Positions 1-8,785 are shown, counted from the first letter of the stretch. The stretch: DNA of 64,000 bases from CBDDLD01 sp965230605 (GCA_965230605.1 CBDDLD010000005.1:16607-80606); one strand, 5' to 3'. Notes: a model not told the origin generated them from the sequence alone. Program-made: numbers and translations.

Positions 1-2
1 AG

Positions 3-1871
3 AATATATTAAAAAAAGAGAATAAAAATATTATTCGAGACTATGTATTTAACTGGAAACCATCCAGTCGAAAAGTTATACAACCAGGGGTATACTTTAA
101 TCTAAAAAATAGATGTAGTGATTTATTGAGTGTCTATAAGGAGTTTGTGAATCCATTCAAGTTGGAATCTGTTAATTTCTCAATAAAAGAACTCAATAGA
201 CAGTTAGAAGAAGCTATTTATAGAATAGCAATAACAGGACCTTCAAGAGTAGGTAAAAGCACATTAATTAATGCTCTTTTAAAAAGAAAGGGTGTATCTC
301 CAACAGGTTTTTTTCAAACAACAGGAGTTCCTATTCAAGTTCTACCAAGTAAAACAGATGAAGTAAAAATTATCTTTAAAGGGGGGAAAAGTATAACTCA
401 GAAACTAACAACAGAAATAATTAAAGAGTATGCTTCACAAGACGAGAATGAGGATAACAATAAAAATGTAGTTCTAGTCGTAGTTTATTTGTCTAATAAG
501 CAATTAGAATATGGATTATCGTTATTTGATATACCAGGATTAGATGACCCTGACGATAATATTTATAACTATACATGGAGCACTGTAACTAAAGCAAATG
601 CTATTTTGTATCTAATTGATGGCTCTCCAGCAGAAAATGGTGGTTTTATATTTAAAAAAGAATATAAGAGTCATATAACAGATTTAGGACAATCTCTAGA
701 TAAGATTTTTCTAGTATTTAATAAAGTAAATGCATTGACAGGGAATAAACTTAATCTACTTAAAGAGAGAGTAGATAAAGACCTAAAAAAGTTAGATCTT
801 TATGACAAGGTAGCGGATAAAATTTATTATATCAGTGCAGAAGAAAGTTTAAAGATTCGAACAGAAAAGGCAAAAGGTAATGACTCTGTTAAACAGTTAG
901 AAACAGATATTTGGGATTATCTATTGAGCGAAAATAAAATAGGGCTTATTCAACTTCATAATGTTTCTAAAGAAATTTTTCACTCCACACAAAAACTACA
1001 AGAATTACTAAATACCCGTTTGATTGATAATGATAAGAGAAAAGAACTTGAAAATGCTATAGTAAAAGCTAAAAATAGTATTTCTAAGATAGGGGCTCTT
1101 TATAATCAAAATAAGAATGAGATAAAGAAAAGAATTACTAAATCTCTGGATAATAAGAAAAATGATATTCTGCTACATTTAGAAACAGAGTTAAAGAGTA
1201 TTGATATAAATCAAAAAATTCCTAATAAAAAAAGCATTCGAGATTATTTAACTCAAGAAGCACATAAAACAATAGAATCTACAAATAGTGAGTATAGATA
1301 TCAATTAAGTATATTGAAGCAAACTATAGATAACTGGGTTGAGGATAATTTGAAAGAAGTCCGCAAAATTATAATACAAGATACCAAAAAGAAAATTATT
1401 GATCTTTCAGATGTTGGAGATATTGATTTTCCTGATAATGGTCTTATTCCATCTCTTGGGGTAGGATTTTTAACAGGTATAATTGGATTGTTTATAAATC
1501 CCCCAGCTGCAATACTAACTGCTATAACAGGTTTCTTTGGAAGCTTTATTTTTTCTGCTAAGGAGAGAAGAGCAAAGCAAATAAGTCATATTATAGATAA
1601 ATCAAGGATACAATACAATAAATTGTTTAGTAAGATAAATGATGCTTACATAAGTTCTATTGATGAGGTTTCTAAGAAAATAACAAATCGTACTGAAAAC
1701 AAAGTAAATGTATATTTTAAAGATCTAAGAGGACAAATAAAAAAATTAGAAGCCCCAATTCTTAAAGGAGAAGAAGAATTATACAAAGATGCTTTTTCGA
1801 AAATTAAAGAACTACAGATTTCTATAAATAAACTCAATTCGGAAATAGAATCTTGGTACAAAACAATTTGA
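3..1871 (+). CDS. Dynamin-like large GTPase, 5' partial at window edge
   Basis: The reading frame has no stop from base 3, so the gene runs off the left edge; a TTG at 126 is only a fallback start. From TTG 126, a P-loop (GPSRVGKS, about residue 38), a G3 motif (DIPGL, about 138) and a G4 motif (NKVN, about 200) define a GTPase. Long charged helices follow, then a hydrophobic stretch (about residues 443-475) in a helical tail. This is the layout of bacterial dynamin-like proteins, which remodel membranes or act in phage defence; the substrate here is unknown. The last codons are followed 8 bases later by a 27-bp repeat that recurs inverted at 51.9 kb. The GTPase call is firm; the dynamin subclass is an inference from the hydrophobic paddle and coiled coils. 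Confidence 0.85.
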   Translation, partial: NILKKENKNIIRDYVFNWKPSSRKVIQPGVYFNLKNRCSDLLSVYKEFVNPFKLESVNFSIKELNRQLEEAIYRIAITGPSRVGKSTLINALLKRKGVSPTGFFQTTGVPIQVLPSKTDEVKIIFKGGKSITQKLTTEIIKEYASQDENEDNNKNVVLVVVYLSNKQLEYGLSLFDIPGLDDPDDNIYNYTWSTVTKANAILYLIDGSPAENGGFIFKKEYKSHITDLGQSLDKIFLVFNKVNALTGNKLNLLKERVDKDLKKLDLYDKVADKIYYISAEESLKIRTEKAKGNDSVKQLETDIWDYLLSENKIGLIQLHNVSKEIFHSTQKLQELLNTRLIDNDKRKELENAIVKAKNSISKIGALYNQNKNEIKKRITKSLDNKKNDILLHLETELKSIDINQKIPNKKSIRDYLTQEAHKTIESTNSEYRYQLSILKQTIDNWVEDNLKEVRKIIIQDTKKKIIDLSDVGDIDFPDNGLIPSLGVGFLTGIIGLFINPPAAILTAITGFFGSFIFSAKERRAKQISHIIDKSRIQYNKLFSKINDAYISSIDEVSKKITNRTENKVNVYFKDLRGQIKKLEAPILKGEEELYKDAFSKIKELQISINKLNSEIESWYKTI

Positions 1872-1878
1872 GTAAAGT

Positions 1879-1905
1879 AGTTACAAACTAGTAACGTCCA
1901 TCACT
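1879..1905 (+). repeat. 27-bp repeat, inverted copy at 51932-51958
   Basis: One mismatch separates this from the reverse complement of 51932-51958. Its core is GTTAC-AAACTA-GTAAC, two 5-bp inverted arms around six bases, the geometry of tyrosine-recombinase core sites. Function is inferred only from the shape. The rest of 1906-2096 holds no gene that I can support. Confidence 0.6.
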
Positions 1906-2096
1906 ACTTTGAAAAAAACTTGCCAATCCCCAATTAATCTTTACGATATAGAGGACACTCTATTATGCAATATTCATTAAATCTTTTTGTGCGCTCGCAA
2001 ACCGCAATACCCAATTCATGCTGAAAACTCCCTAATTTTGAGATTCTTATCATCAATCCTTGAAGTAGTTTTTAGTCTCCATATACACATCTGTAA

Positions 2097-2194
2097 TAGC
2101 AGGATAACAATACTGCCTGCTATATATGGATTTATCGGAAGATTTAACCTGTATAATAGGGTGTCACAGTTGTTGTTATCCTGTTTTTGTAGAA
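2097..2194 (-). repeat. Hairpin element A (attC-like), minus orientation
   Basis: Read on the minus strand, a conserved left part (36 bases, 2159-2194, identical to 30865-30900) includes GGATAACAACAACTG. It can pair with the right end, GGATAACAATACTG on the opposite strand, leaving an unpaired A. The right end also forms its own hairpin, TAGCAGG/CCTGCTA, with the TTGTTAT segment in the loop, flanked by CCATATA/TATATGG. Elements B and C share the design with different arm sequences. Confidence 0.65.
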
Positions 2195-2329
2195 GGATGC
2201 CATTTTCTTTTTCGGCAAAGAAAACTTTTATGCTAAGCTCCCTGACGAAGTCGTTCAAATAAAATGACTTTCTTTTTATTTAAGTTGACCTCCTTCTATG
2301 TGAAGGGGGATATTTTGTTGTTTTTCTAC

Positions 2330-3313
2330 ATGAATGTCATTTCTCTCTTTGCAGGTGTTGGTGGTTTTGATTTGGGTTTTAAAAATGCTGGATTTACCAT
2401 AATTTGGGCAAATGAAAGAGAGAAAGACATTTGGAAAACTTATCATTACAACCACCCCAAAACAATCCTTGACAAAAGAGACATAACCTATATCCCAGCT
2501 CATGAAATCCCCAACTGTGATGGCATTATTGGAGGTCCACCCTGTCAGAGTTGGAGTCAAGCAGGGTTGACAAAAGGCATACAAGATATACGTGGACAAC
2601 TTATTTATGAGTTCATTCGCATTGTGAAAGAAAAACAACCTCGCTTTTTTGTGATGGAAAATGTCAGTGGATTACTTCAGAGAAAGCATAAAACAGCCTT
2701 TATAAATATCTGTAACACTTTCAATCAGATTGGGTATACACTCAACGTAAAAATGCTTAATGCCGCAGACTATGGAATTCCACAGGACAGAAAACGAGTA
2801 TTTTTTGTTGGTTTTCGAAAAGACCTTGGTATAAAGTATCAGTTTCCTCCCCCCTTTCCATCTAAAGTGACGCTTCACCAAGCAATAAAAGACCTTCAAA
2901 CAAACGTTCTATCTGGAAAAGCAAACAACTACTCTAACAAGGAACAATGTGCTATTCCCAATCATGAATATATGACAGGGGACTTTTCTTCCCGTTACCT
3001 TTCTCGAAACCGTGTCCGAACATGGAACCAACAAAGCTTTACCATTCAAGCAGGTGGAAGGCATGCTCCTATTCATCCACAAGCTCCAAAGATGATCCAA
3101 CAAACAAAAGATGCATACACCTTTTTACCACAAAAAGAATCGCTCTATCGTCGTTTAAGCATCAGAGAATGTGCTCGAATACAAACATTTCCAGATAACT
3201 TTCTCTTTTTCTATGACCGCTTAACAACGGGATATAAAATGGTTGGGAATGCTGTTCCTGTCCAACTTGCCTTTGTCATCGCAAAAAGCATTCAAAAGCA
3301 ATTATTAGAGTAG
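2330..3313 (+). CDS. DNA (cytosine-5) methyltransferase
   Basis: Transfers a methyl group from S-adenosylmethionine to cytosine C5 in a specific DNA sequence. All landmark motifs are visible: motif I FAGVGGFDLGF at the N-terminus, motif IV GGPPCQSWSQAG with the catalytic Cys, motif VI MENVSG, motif VIII QDRKRVFFVG and motif X VGNAVPVQLA. The target-recognition region lies between VIII and X. The ATG at 2330 is chosen because the protein then starts MNVISLFAG, as is usual; an upstream ATG at 2264 would add 22 hydrophobic residues not typical of the family. No restriction endonuclease is adjacent, so it is likely an orphan methylase protecting the plasmid from host restriction, in keeping with the antirestriction gene next to it. 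Confidence 0.92.
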   Translation: MNVISLFAGVGGFDLGFKNAGFTIIWANEREKDIWKTYHYNHPKTILDKRDITYIPAHEIPNCDGIIGGPPCQSWSQAGLTKGIQDIRGQLIYEFIRIVKEKQPRFFVMENVSGLLQRKHKTAFINICNTFNQIGYTLNVKMLNAADYGIPQDRKRVFFVGFRKDLGIKYQFPPPFPSKVTLHQAIKDLQTNVLSGKANNYSNKEQCAIPNHEYMTGDFSSRYLSRNRVRTWNQQSFTIQAGGRHAPIHPQAPKMIQQTKDAYTFLPQKESLYRRLSIRECARIQTFPDNFLFFYDRLTTGYKMVGNAVPVQLAFVIAKSIQKQLLE

Positions 3314-3371
3314 AGATAGACTTCAATCATTTTCTTTTCGCCCTCCCTCCTACCTATGCTATCATCCGATT

Positions 3372-3399
3372 ACAGCTCTCTTTTCGAGGGCTGTTTTTG
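3372..3399 (+). terminator. Terminator-like hairpin in ardC leader
   Basis: ACAGCTCT pairs with AGGGCTGT (one G-U) around a seven-base loop and is followed by TTTTTG. It may end the methylase transcript or attenuate ardC. The same hairpin and the following block GGGCTGTTTTTGCTATTTCA precede the second ardC on the minus strand at 26920-26949. Confidence 0.6.
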
Positions 3400-3444
3400 C
3401 TATTTCACATTCCCACCACATTTTTTTATCAAAACGACGATGAT

Positions 3445-4365
3445 ATGCAAAAAAATAAAAAGAATGCTTTGGATACAGACGTGTATCAAGAAGTAACCGA
3501 TAAACTTATCCAATTACTTGAAAACGGTACGATTCCTTGGAAACAGCTGTTCAAAACTTCTGAATACGGCTTTGCCCAGAACTTTTTCACCAAACACCAA
3601 TACACAGGAATCAATTGGTTCTTGCTCAACTTTATCGCAGAATATGAAGTGCCGTATTACTTGACTTGGAAACAAATTCAAAAATTAGGAGGAAAAATCA
3701 TTAAAGGTTCAAAAGCGGAATACATTTATTACGTCAATTTTTATTGTACAAATGAAGATGGAAAAAAGCTTTCTGCTACAGAGATACGAACTGCGGAAGA
3801 AAATGAAACTCCAATTCAAAAACGTCCTTATTTAAAGCGATATACTGTTTTTAATATCAGCTGTACAGAAGGTATTGAATGGGAGAAGCCAACTCTTGAA
3901 AAACAAGAGATTTGGCCAATTGGGCACTGTGAATCACTGCTTGATGCAATGGAAGAAGCTCCTAAAATTCAATTTTCAGACGAAAATAGAGCTTATTATG
4001 CACCTCTTCTAGATTATATCAATATGCCAAAGCTCCAGCAGTTTGAAGAACATGGAGCCGAAGCTTATTACAGAGTTCTCTTTCATGAACTAATTCATTG
4101 GACTGGGCATCGTTCTCGGTTAGCACGAAAAGGAATTCTCCAGATGAAGCAAAAAGATAAAATGATTTACGCTGAGGAAGAATTAATAGCTGAACTTGGG
4201 GCTTGTGTTCTTGCTGCTTTGACAGGAATTCAGAAGGAAAATCTTTTGCACAACTCTGCAGCTTATTTACAATCTTGGTTAGCTTGTATGAAGGAGGATA
4301 AACGATTTATTTTTCGAGTCGCTCCACAAGCTGAAAGCGCTGTCAAATATATTCTTGGCAACTAA
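3445..4365 (+). CDS. ArdC-like antirestriction protein (ssDNA-binding plus zincin metallopeptidase)
   Basis: The N-terminal half (KLIQLLENGTIPWKQ, then GFAQNFFTKHQYTGINW) matches the ArdC single-strand DNA-binding domain. The C-terminal half carries a zinc metallopeptidase motif, FHELIHWTGH (HExxH), followed by EELIAELGACVL with the third zinc ligand region. Such proteins protect incoming plasmid DNA from host restriction during transfer. ATG 3445 gives the usual family N-terminus; an in-frame start at 3397 would lie in the leader. A diverged paralogue lies on the minus strand at 25943-26875, so the plasmid carries two copies near opposite ends. Confidence 0.88.
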   Translation: MQKNKKNALDTDVYQEVTDKLIQLLENGTIPWKQLFKTSEYGFAQNFFTKHQYTGINWFLLNFIAEYEVPYYLTWKQIQKLGGKIIKGSKAEYIYYVNFYCTNEDGKKLSATEIRTAEENETPIQKRPYLKRYTVFNISCTEGIEWEKPTLEKQEIWPIGHCESLLDAMEEAPKIQFSDENRAYYAPLLDYINMPKLQQFEEHGAEAYYRVLFHELIHWTGHRSRLARKGILQMKQKDKMIYAEEELIAELGACVLAALTGIQKENLLHNSAAYLQSWLACMKEDKRFIFRVAPQAESAVKYILGN

Positions 4366-4413
4366 AATATAAACACAATTACTCTAATCACGGTGGAATA
4401 GAAATAGCTTGGA

Positions 4414-4440
4414 GATCGTTCTTTGGAACGGTCCCTTTTC
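4414..4440 (+). terminator. Probable rho-independent terminator after ardC
   Basis: GATCGTTC pairs with GAACGGTC around TTTG and is followed by CCTTTTC, 50 bases after the ardC stop. The U-run is short and the stem holds one G-U pair. Confidence 0.5.
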
Positions 4441-4482
4441 TTATGCTTTATACCGATATGCGAATTAGCGTATTGGTTTCCT

Positions 4483-4543
4483 CAAGGGGGGGGGTACAAT
4501 TTGTACCCCCCCTTGAAATATGAGAGAAATAGTTGTATATTTG
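4483..4543 (+). promoter_or_regulatory. Palindromic operator overlapping a Bacteroidota promoter, with a G9 run
   Basis: CAAGGGGGGGGGTAC (4483-4497) and GTACCCCCCCTTG (4503-4515) form a 13-bp palindrome with two extra Gs. The final TTG is well placed as a -33 box: 20 bases later comes TATATTTG (4536-4543), matching the Bacteroidota -7 consensus TAnnTTTG. A repressor on the palindrome would block this promoter. The nine-G run is prone to slippage. The downstream gene starts at 4568. Confidence 0.65.
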
Positions 4544-4567
4544 ATACACAATAAAAGTATATAAGAA

Positions 4568-5434
4568 ATGGATAAAATAGACCCAAAAGATAGTAAAGTA
4601 CTCGTGTTCCAAGACCAAGAAGTACGTTCAATAGAGTATAAAGGAGAACTTTGGTATGTTGTTCTTGATATTGTACAGGTAGCTACACAAAGTAAGGATG
4701 CCAAGCAATATTTAAAGAGAATGCGTCAAAGAGACGAAGGTTTAGCAGAAGTTTGGGATAATATCACCCTTCCACTTCCTATAAAAACCCAAGGAGGAAC
4801 TCAAAAATTAATTTGCTCTAATCGAGAGGGTATTTTTAGAGTTCTTCAATCTGTTACTTCTAAAAAATTAGAGCCATTTAAGCTCTGGTTAGCAAAAGTT
4901 GGAAGTGAGCGTATTGATGAAATTAATAATCCTGCATTAGCAGCTGAGAGGGCACGACAATATTATCAAGCCCTTGGATACAGCGATGAATGGATCGCTA
5001 CTCGCCTAGAGTCTATAAAGGTTCGAGGACAGCTTACTGATGAATGGAAAGATCGAGGTGTAAAGGAGGGAATTGAATACTCTATCTTAACCGCAGAAAT
5101 ATCTAAAGCAACATTTGGGCTCCTCCCCTCTCAACATAAAAGCTTGAAAAATTTAAAGAAAGAAAATCTTCGTGACCACATGACCAACCTTGAGCTCATC
5201 TTTACTATGCTTGGGGAAGAGGTTACACGGCAAACAGCCCAAGATGAGGATGCACAAGGATTTGAAGAGAATAAAGAAGCCGCTCAAAAAGGTGGTAAAG
5301 CTGCTGGAAAATCACTCAAAGCACTTGAAAAAGAAACAAATCAAAAAGTCGTTTCTTCTTCTAATTTTAAAAAACAAATCGAAGAAGCTAAGACCAGCAA
5401 AAAGTCTGGTAATAATACAATAGAGAAAGAATAA
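4568..5434 (+). CDS. BRO-N / DinD-like protein (DNA-damage-inducible or antirepressor type)
   Basis: The N-terminal domain (about residues 10-110: VRSIEYKGELWYVVLDIV, then NREGIFRVL and FKLWLAKVG) is a BRO-N/antirepressor fold. The following ALAAERARQYYQALGYSDEW and ISKATFGLLPSQHKSL resemble DinD (DNA damage-inducible protein D), and the Lys-rich tail fits too. DinD inhibits RecA filaments in Escherichia coli; whether this one does is not shown. The gene is monocistronic behind a clear promoter with a palindromic operator, consistent with tight repression. It is followed by the short rep/par intergenic region. Family call is good, role is inferred. Confidence 0.8.
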   Translation: MDKIDPKDSKVLVFQDQEVRSIEYKGELWYVVLDIVQVATQSKDAKQYLKRMRQRDEGLAEVWDNITLPLPIKTQGGTQKLICSNREGIFRVLQSVTSKKLEPFKLWLAKVGSERIDEINNPALAAERARQYYQALGYSDEWIATRLESIKVRGQLTDEWKDRGVKEGIEYSILTAEISKATFGLLPSQHKSLKNLKKENLRDHMTNLELIFTMLGEEVTRQTAQDEDAQGFEENKEAAQKGGKAAGKSLKALEKETNQKVVSSSNFKKQIEEAKTSKKSGNNTIEKE

Positions 5435-5459
5435 AATATCTTACACTATAAACAATAGA

Positions 5460-5515
5460 TACATTGTTTACAATGTAATCTATCATTACATAAAAAACAA
5501 TGTATACCTTGTAAT
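5460..5515. promoter_or_regulatory. Partition-type palindrome TACATTGTTTACAATGTA
   Basis: An 8-bp-arm palindrome (5460-5477) followed by a looser copy (ACAATGTATACCTTGTAAT). The same words, TGTTTACAATGT and ACATTGTAAACAT, recur around the two par genes at 7236-7275, 7610-7640 and 8401-8615. This fits a binding site for the small RHH partner (centromere and/or autoregulation). Confidence 0.5.
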
Positions 5516-5521
5516 ACTTTA

Positions 5522-6841
5522 TTACATTTTATCTATAGAACTTTTCAGCTGTTTCATATTCGTTTCTATTGCTTTAAGAGATACAAAATGCTCAGGATAT
5601 TTCTTTGTGATTAAATAATTCACTTTTGTGCGAAACATGATATTGGTCTCATAATCCTCTTTTTTATATTTTAAATGATTATCTTCTATAATTCCTTCTA
5701 TAAGGTTTTCATTATTCTGTATAATGCTCTCAATAAGCTGTTGTTGTTGCGTAGCGAATAATTTACTTTGCGCTTCATATAACTCCAAATATTGTGCTTT
5801 TAATGCATTAACTTGCTGGTTCTCTTTTTTCTTTATTTTCCGTTTTTTAAAGAGATCATATTCTTTTGTTTGATAGTTCTCTTGAAGTGCCTTTAAAAAA
5901 TACCCTGCTTTATTTTTGATTTCTTTTTGTCGTGTTTCAAATTCTAACAATCCGATTTTATCGGTTAGAAACATTTCAAAAGAATCATATTGCTTCATGA
6001 CCTGCCCTCTTACGGTTAGATCTGCAATAACATCAAACCCTAACTGGCATAACTCAACTGCTTTAAATGCAGAAAAACCAAACTCTTGGATTGATTTAAT
6101 AATGGCATCACTTATATCTGAAAGATCATTTTCAGGCGGGATAGTCTCTGTTACTTTTTTATTTTCTAAGATGCGAAAAATCAAGGTATGAATAGAGCGT
6201 CCTTGTTTTTGTTCCTCATACTCAAAATACACGTCAGAGAATTCTTTTAATTCATTCTGAGCTGGAATAAGAACACGACGCTTAAAATCGTAATAAGCAC
6301 TATATTTTCCTTCTATACCTAGAATATCTTTTAACTCTACAAGAGTATAGGAAACCTTTCCTAAAAACTGATGTGCTTTCATCAATTCGTATAAACGAAT
6401 GGCAAAAGAACTTCTAAGTTTTAAAATATTATGAAGCTTAAACTTTGTAAAATGGCTCTTGAGTTGTAATAAATACGGCTTCAATTTCTCGGAAAACTCA
6501 AACTCAACAACTCCTTTTCCTTTACGGATTTCAGCAGAAGCAATCCAGTTAACGATTAAGATTGAACCGTCATCATTTTGAATTTTAAGTGGTCGATTAT
6601 TCAGAGAAAGAATAATATCTTTCATCTCTTGATAAATCCCTCCCCACTTTTTCCCATCAATATTTAAGATACTCTCTATATCTTTTATCTTGATCGTTTG
6701 ATATTTAAAGGCTTCATCTTTTACCTCGATCATAGAAACCATGAGTAATATAAACTTCTGTGCACGAGCACCTAATTTATATTTTGCTTCAATAATACGG
6801 TTTGACTTAACTACCGCAAGATCATTATAATTAAAATCCAT
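5522..6841 (-). CDS. Plasmid replication initiator, Rep_3 superfamily
   Basis: The N-terminal two-thirds read as the paired winged-helix Rep_3 (RepB/RepE type) fold. Typical segments are KSNRIIEAKYKLGARAQKF near the start, LSFNNRPL-like LSLNNRPLKI, KLRSSFAIRLYELMK and YYDFKRRVLIPAQNEL. The C-terminal third is Lys-rich and helical. It would bind the iterons immediately upstream (6857-7205) and start theta replication. The ATG at 6841 lies 26 bases after TACTTTTG on the minus strand (6867-6874), a -7-like box embedded in an inverted iteron, so Rep binding would be expected to repress its own gene. At 439 aa it is longer than the 250-350 aa common in the family because of the C-terminal extension. 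Confidence 0.9.
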   Translation of the reverse strand: MDFNYNDLAVVKSNRIIEAKYKLGARAQKFILLMVSMIEVKDEAFKYQTIKIKDIESILNIDGKKWGGIYQEMKDIILSLNNRPLKIQNDDGSILIVNWIASAEIRKGKGVVEFEFSEKLKPYLLQLKSHFTKFKLHNILKLRSSFAIRLYELMKAHQFLGKVSYTLVELKDILGIEGKYSAYYDFKRRVLIPAQNELKEFSDVYFEYEEQKQGRSIHTLIFRILENKKVTETIPPENDLSDISDAIIKSIQEFGFSAFKAVELCQLGFDVIADLTVRGQVMKQYDSFEMFLTDKIGLLEFETRQKEIKNKAGYFLKALQENYQTKEYDLFKKRKIKKKENQQVNALKAQYLELYEAQSKLFATQQQQLIESIIQNNENLIEGIIEDNHLKYKKEDYETNIMFRTKVNYLITKKYPEHFVSLKAIETNMKQLKSSIDKM

Positions 6842-6856
6842 ATGCTATACATTTAT

Positions 6857-7205
6857 TAACTACGGACAAAAGTAGGGTTATTTTTCTTAAAACCCTGTTT
6901 TTGTCCGTTATCCCTACTTTTGTCCGTTATCACCCCTGTTTTTGTCCGCTTTTAACCCTACTAACTTCCGCTTTTAACCCTACTTTTGTCCGCAGCAAAA
7001 ACTGAATTTGTCCGCTTTTAACCCTACTTTTGTCCGTTTTTTAAATTACAAAAAACTGAAAATCAATACATTGCAAAGCATTAAATATTAAAATAATAAA
7101 AAAGAAAAAACAACAAAAGTTAAAAGCCTGTTGTTTTTTTCTTTTTTAACTTTCTTTTTTTTCTTAAAAAAATATTTCCGAAACCCTGTTTTTGTCCGTA
7201 GAAAT
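6857..7205. other. Replication origin: about nine iterons plus AT-rich region
   Basis: A 20-23-bp unit with core ACCCTACTTTTGTCCG recurs at about 6890, 6911, 6932, 6955 (decayed), 6977, 7000 (decayed), 7021 and 7183. One inverted copy (CGGACAAAAGTAGGGT) lies at 6863-6878. Between 7041 and 7180 is very AT-rich DNA with long A and T runs, a suitable unwinding element. Position directly upstream of the Rep_3 gene makes this the vegetative origin. Confidence 0.85.
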
Positions 7206-7268
7206 CAAAGTTTAATGTTTTCTTTTATTTCTTTGTAAACATTGTTTATTGTGTAACAAAAGGAAACA

Positions 7269-7589
7269 TTAGACAGATTTTTTCTTTTTATTATAAAAAT
7301 CAATAGCTTGTTTCATTTTCTTTCCATCTTGTTTTTCTATATAATCTTCCAAGGCTTCTTTGATTACTTCTTTGATACTTGCCCTATCCCATAATGCGAG
7401 TGCCTTAATTGAATCAAGTATCTCTTCATTCACAATAAAGGTTGCTCTCGTTTCTCCTATTTTTGTTCCTGCCTTACTTGAACTAATAGGCTGATTCTTT
7501 TCTCTTTCTACTTCGTTGTGCTTATTATTTTCTGATGGGGTTGTTTTTTTTAATAATCCATCTAAGCCTTGAATTTTCTTTTTAGCCAT
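7269..7589 (-). CDS. Small ribbon-helix-helix protein, probable partition partner of ParA
   Basis: 106 aa. A basic, disordered N-terminus is followed by TRATFIVNEEILDSIKALAL and KEVIKEALEDYIEK, a beta strand and two helices typical of RHH (CopG/ParB-small) DNA-binding proteins. It sits downstream of parA in the same direction, 56 bases after its stop, with palindromic TGTTTACAA-type sites before both genes. Small RHH proteins of this kind act as centromere-binding adaptors and autorepressors in plasmid segregation. The role is inferred from context. Confidence 0.75.
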   Translation of the reverse strand: MAKKKIQGLDGLLKKTTPSENNKHNEVEREKNQPISSSKAGTKIGETRATFIVNEEILDSIKALALWDRASIKEVIKEALEDYIEKQDGKKMKQAIDFYNKKKKSV

Positions 7590-7645
7590 GGTTACTATGT
7601 TTTAAATGTTTACAAAAGAAACATTGTATTCTTTGTATGTGATGT

Positions 7646-8404
7646 TTACTTGTGCTTTTTGAGTATTTCTTTTCCAAGAGAAAGATAATCTTTTGCTCCA
7701 TTGCTATTTGGAGCGTATGTGAATATATCCATGTTTTGACTAGGAGCTTCCGCAACAGCAATGTTCTCACGTATTCTTGTTTTGAAGAATTTATTCTCAA
7801 AATGCTGCTGAGAAATATCTACAATTTGTTTATTGAGTATTTTTCGGCTATCGTAACGAGTAACAAACACTCCTGATATAGAAAGATCAGGATTAAGTGA
7901 TTCTTGAACCTTCTCTATAATATTGACTAATCGACTTAGCCCCTTAAAGGCTAAATATTCTGCTTGTAAGGGAATATAAACCTCCGATGCAGCTACAAAG
8001 GCATTAACGGTTAAAACATTCAATGAGGGAGGACAATCAATGAGAATGAAATCATAAACTTTTTCTAGTTTTGAAATTTTCTTTTTTAGAAGCAATTCTC
8101 TTCCAATCTCATTGGCTAATTCTACGTCTGCGCCCGACAAATCTATACTGCTAGGGATTATGTCCAAATTCTTAAATATTGCCGTAGGGACTATTTTTTT
8201 GCCTTTTAAGAGGTCGTAGACACTTAAATCTGGTTCTTCTATTCCAACACTATCGCTTAAATGACTCTGAGGATCTAAATCTATCAATAATACAGATTTT
8301 TTTAATCTTGCTAGTGCAGCACCAATATTAAGAGTTGAGGTTGTTTTTCCAACGCCACCTTTATGGTTACTTATGGCTATAATTATTGGTTGTTTTGATT
8401 TCAT
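7646..8404 (-). CDS. parA: ParA-family partition ATPase
   Basis: A deviant Walker A motif (SNHKGGVGKTT) near the N-terminus, a Walker A' region (LLIDLDPQSHLS) and a Walker B (FILIDCPPSLN) identify a ParA/Soj ATPase that moves plasmid copies before division. I chose the ATG at 8404 (MKSKQPIIIAISNHKGG); the frame is open 126 bases further upstream, but that part encodes hydrophobic, Tyr-rich sequence unlike the family and overlaps the repeated TGTTTACAATGT sites. At 252 aa it has no N-terminal helix-turn-helix, as in small ParA systems (type Ib), which are partnered by RHH proteins like the one next door. Confidence 0.93.
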   Translation of the reverse strand: MKSKQPIIIAISNHKGGVGKTTSTLNIGAALARLKKSVLLIDLDPQSHLSDSVGIEEPDLSVYDLLKGKKIVPTAIFKNLDIIPSSIDLSGADVELANEIGRELLLKKKISKLEKVYDFILIDCPPSLNVLTVNAFVAASEVYIPLQAEYLAFKGLSRLVNIIEKVQESLNPDLSISGVFVTRYDSRKILNKQIVDISQQHFENKFFKTRIRENIAVAEAPSQNMDIFTYAPNSNGAKDYLSLGKEILKKHK

Positions 8405-8615
8405 GTTTACAATGTTTCCTTTGTTTATGAATATGTTTTTTGTTTTGTGATAATATGAATTTACATAAACAACATTGTAAACATAGTAATATTTGTTTGT
8501 AGAGAAAAGAAATGATAAAAATTTATTCAATGTTTACAGAGTAATACCAGTGATGGTACTTTATATTTGCTCTATGGGCATTTGTTACATTGTTTACATA
8601 ATAATGTTTGTAAAC
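8405..8615. promoter_or_regulatory. parA upstream region with repeated TGTTTACAATGT motifs
   Basis: Inverted and direct copies of one word occur at 8404-8416 (TGTTTACAATGTT), 8472-8485 (AACATTGTAAACAT), 8525-8532 and 8588-8618 (CATTGTTTACAT, then GTTTGTAAACAAT). A candidate centromere or autoregulatory operator array. Nothing here looks coding. Confidence 0.55.
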
Positions 8616-8712
8616 AATTATTTTTGATGTTCTTTTTCAAAAATATTTTCATCTTTATTCAAATAGAGTGTAGTTTTCATGGTAATTGGAAAAATCAAAC
8701 GACTTTTAAGCT

Positions 8713-8785
8713 AGTCCAGCACTTCACTAAAAAAAACAAGGATTTGCCTCTACGAGTTCCACCTTGCTTTTCGTTGGTTTGGACT
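8713..8785 (+). ncRNA. Conserved structured leader, copy 1
   Basis: AGTCCA (8713-8718) pairs with TGGACT (8780-8785) and an inner CAAGG pairs with CCTTG. The loop ATTTGCCTCTACGAGTTCC is nearly invariant in copy 2 (10926-10998). There the outer arm has become AGTCTA, which keeps pairing through G-U. About 200 bases around each copy are alike, and each precedes a small gene starting MKTT. A cis-regulatory RNA or recombination site is possible. Confidence 0.5.

Noticed and set aside
2016..2262. Overlapping 80- and 91-aa frames on both strands
   Set aside because: Both cover hairpin element A, which explains the sequence; no start signals or coding character.
6857..7205. Regular 20-23-bp repeats that might be taken for a CRISPR array
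   Set aside because: Units abut with no spacers, contain a rep-binding-like core and sit before a Rep_3 gene; no cas genes. They are iterons.
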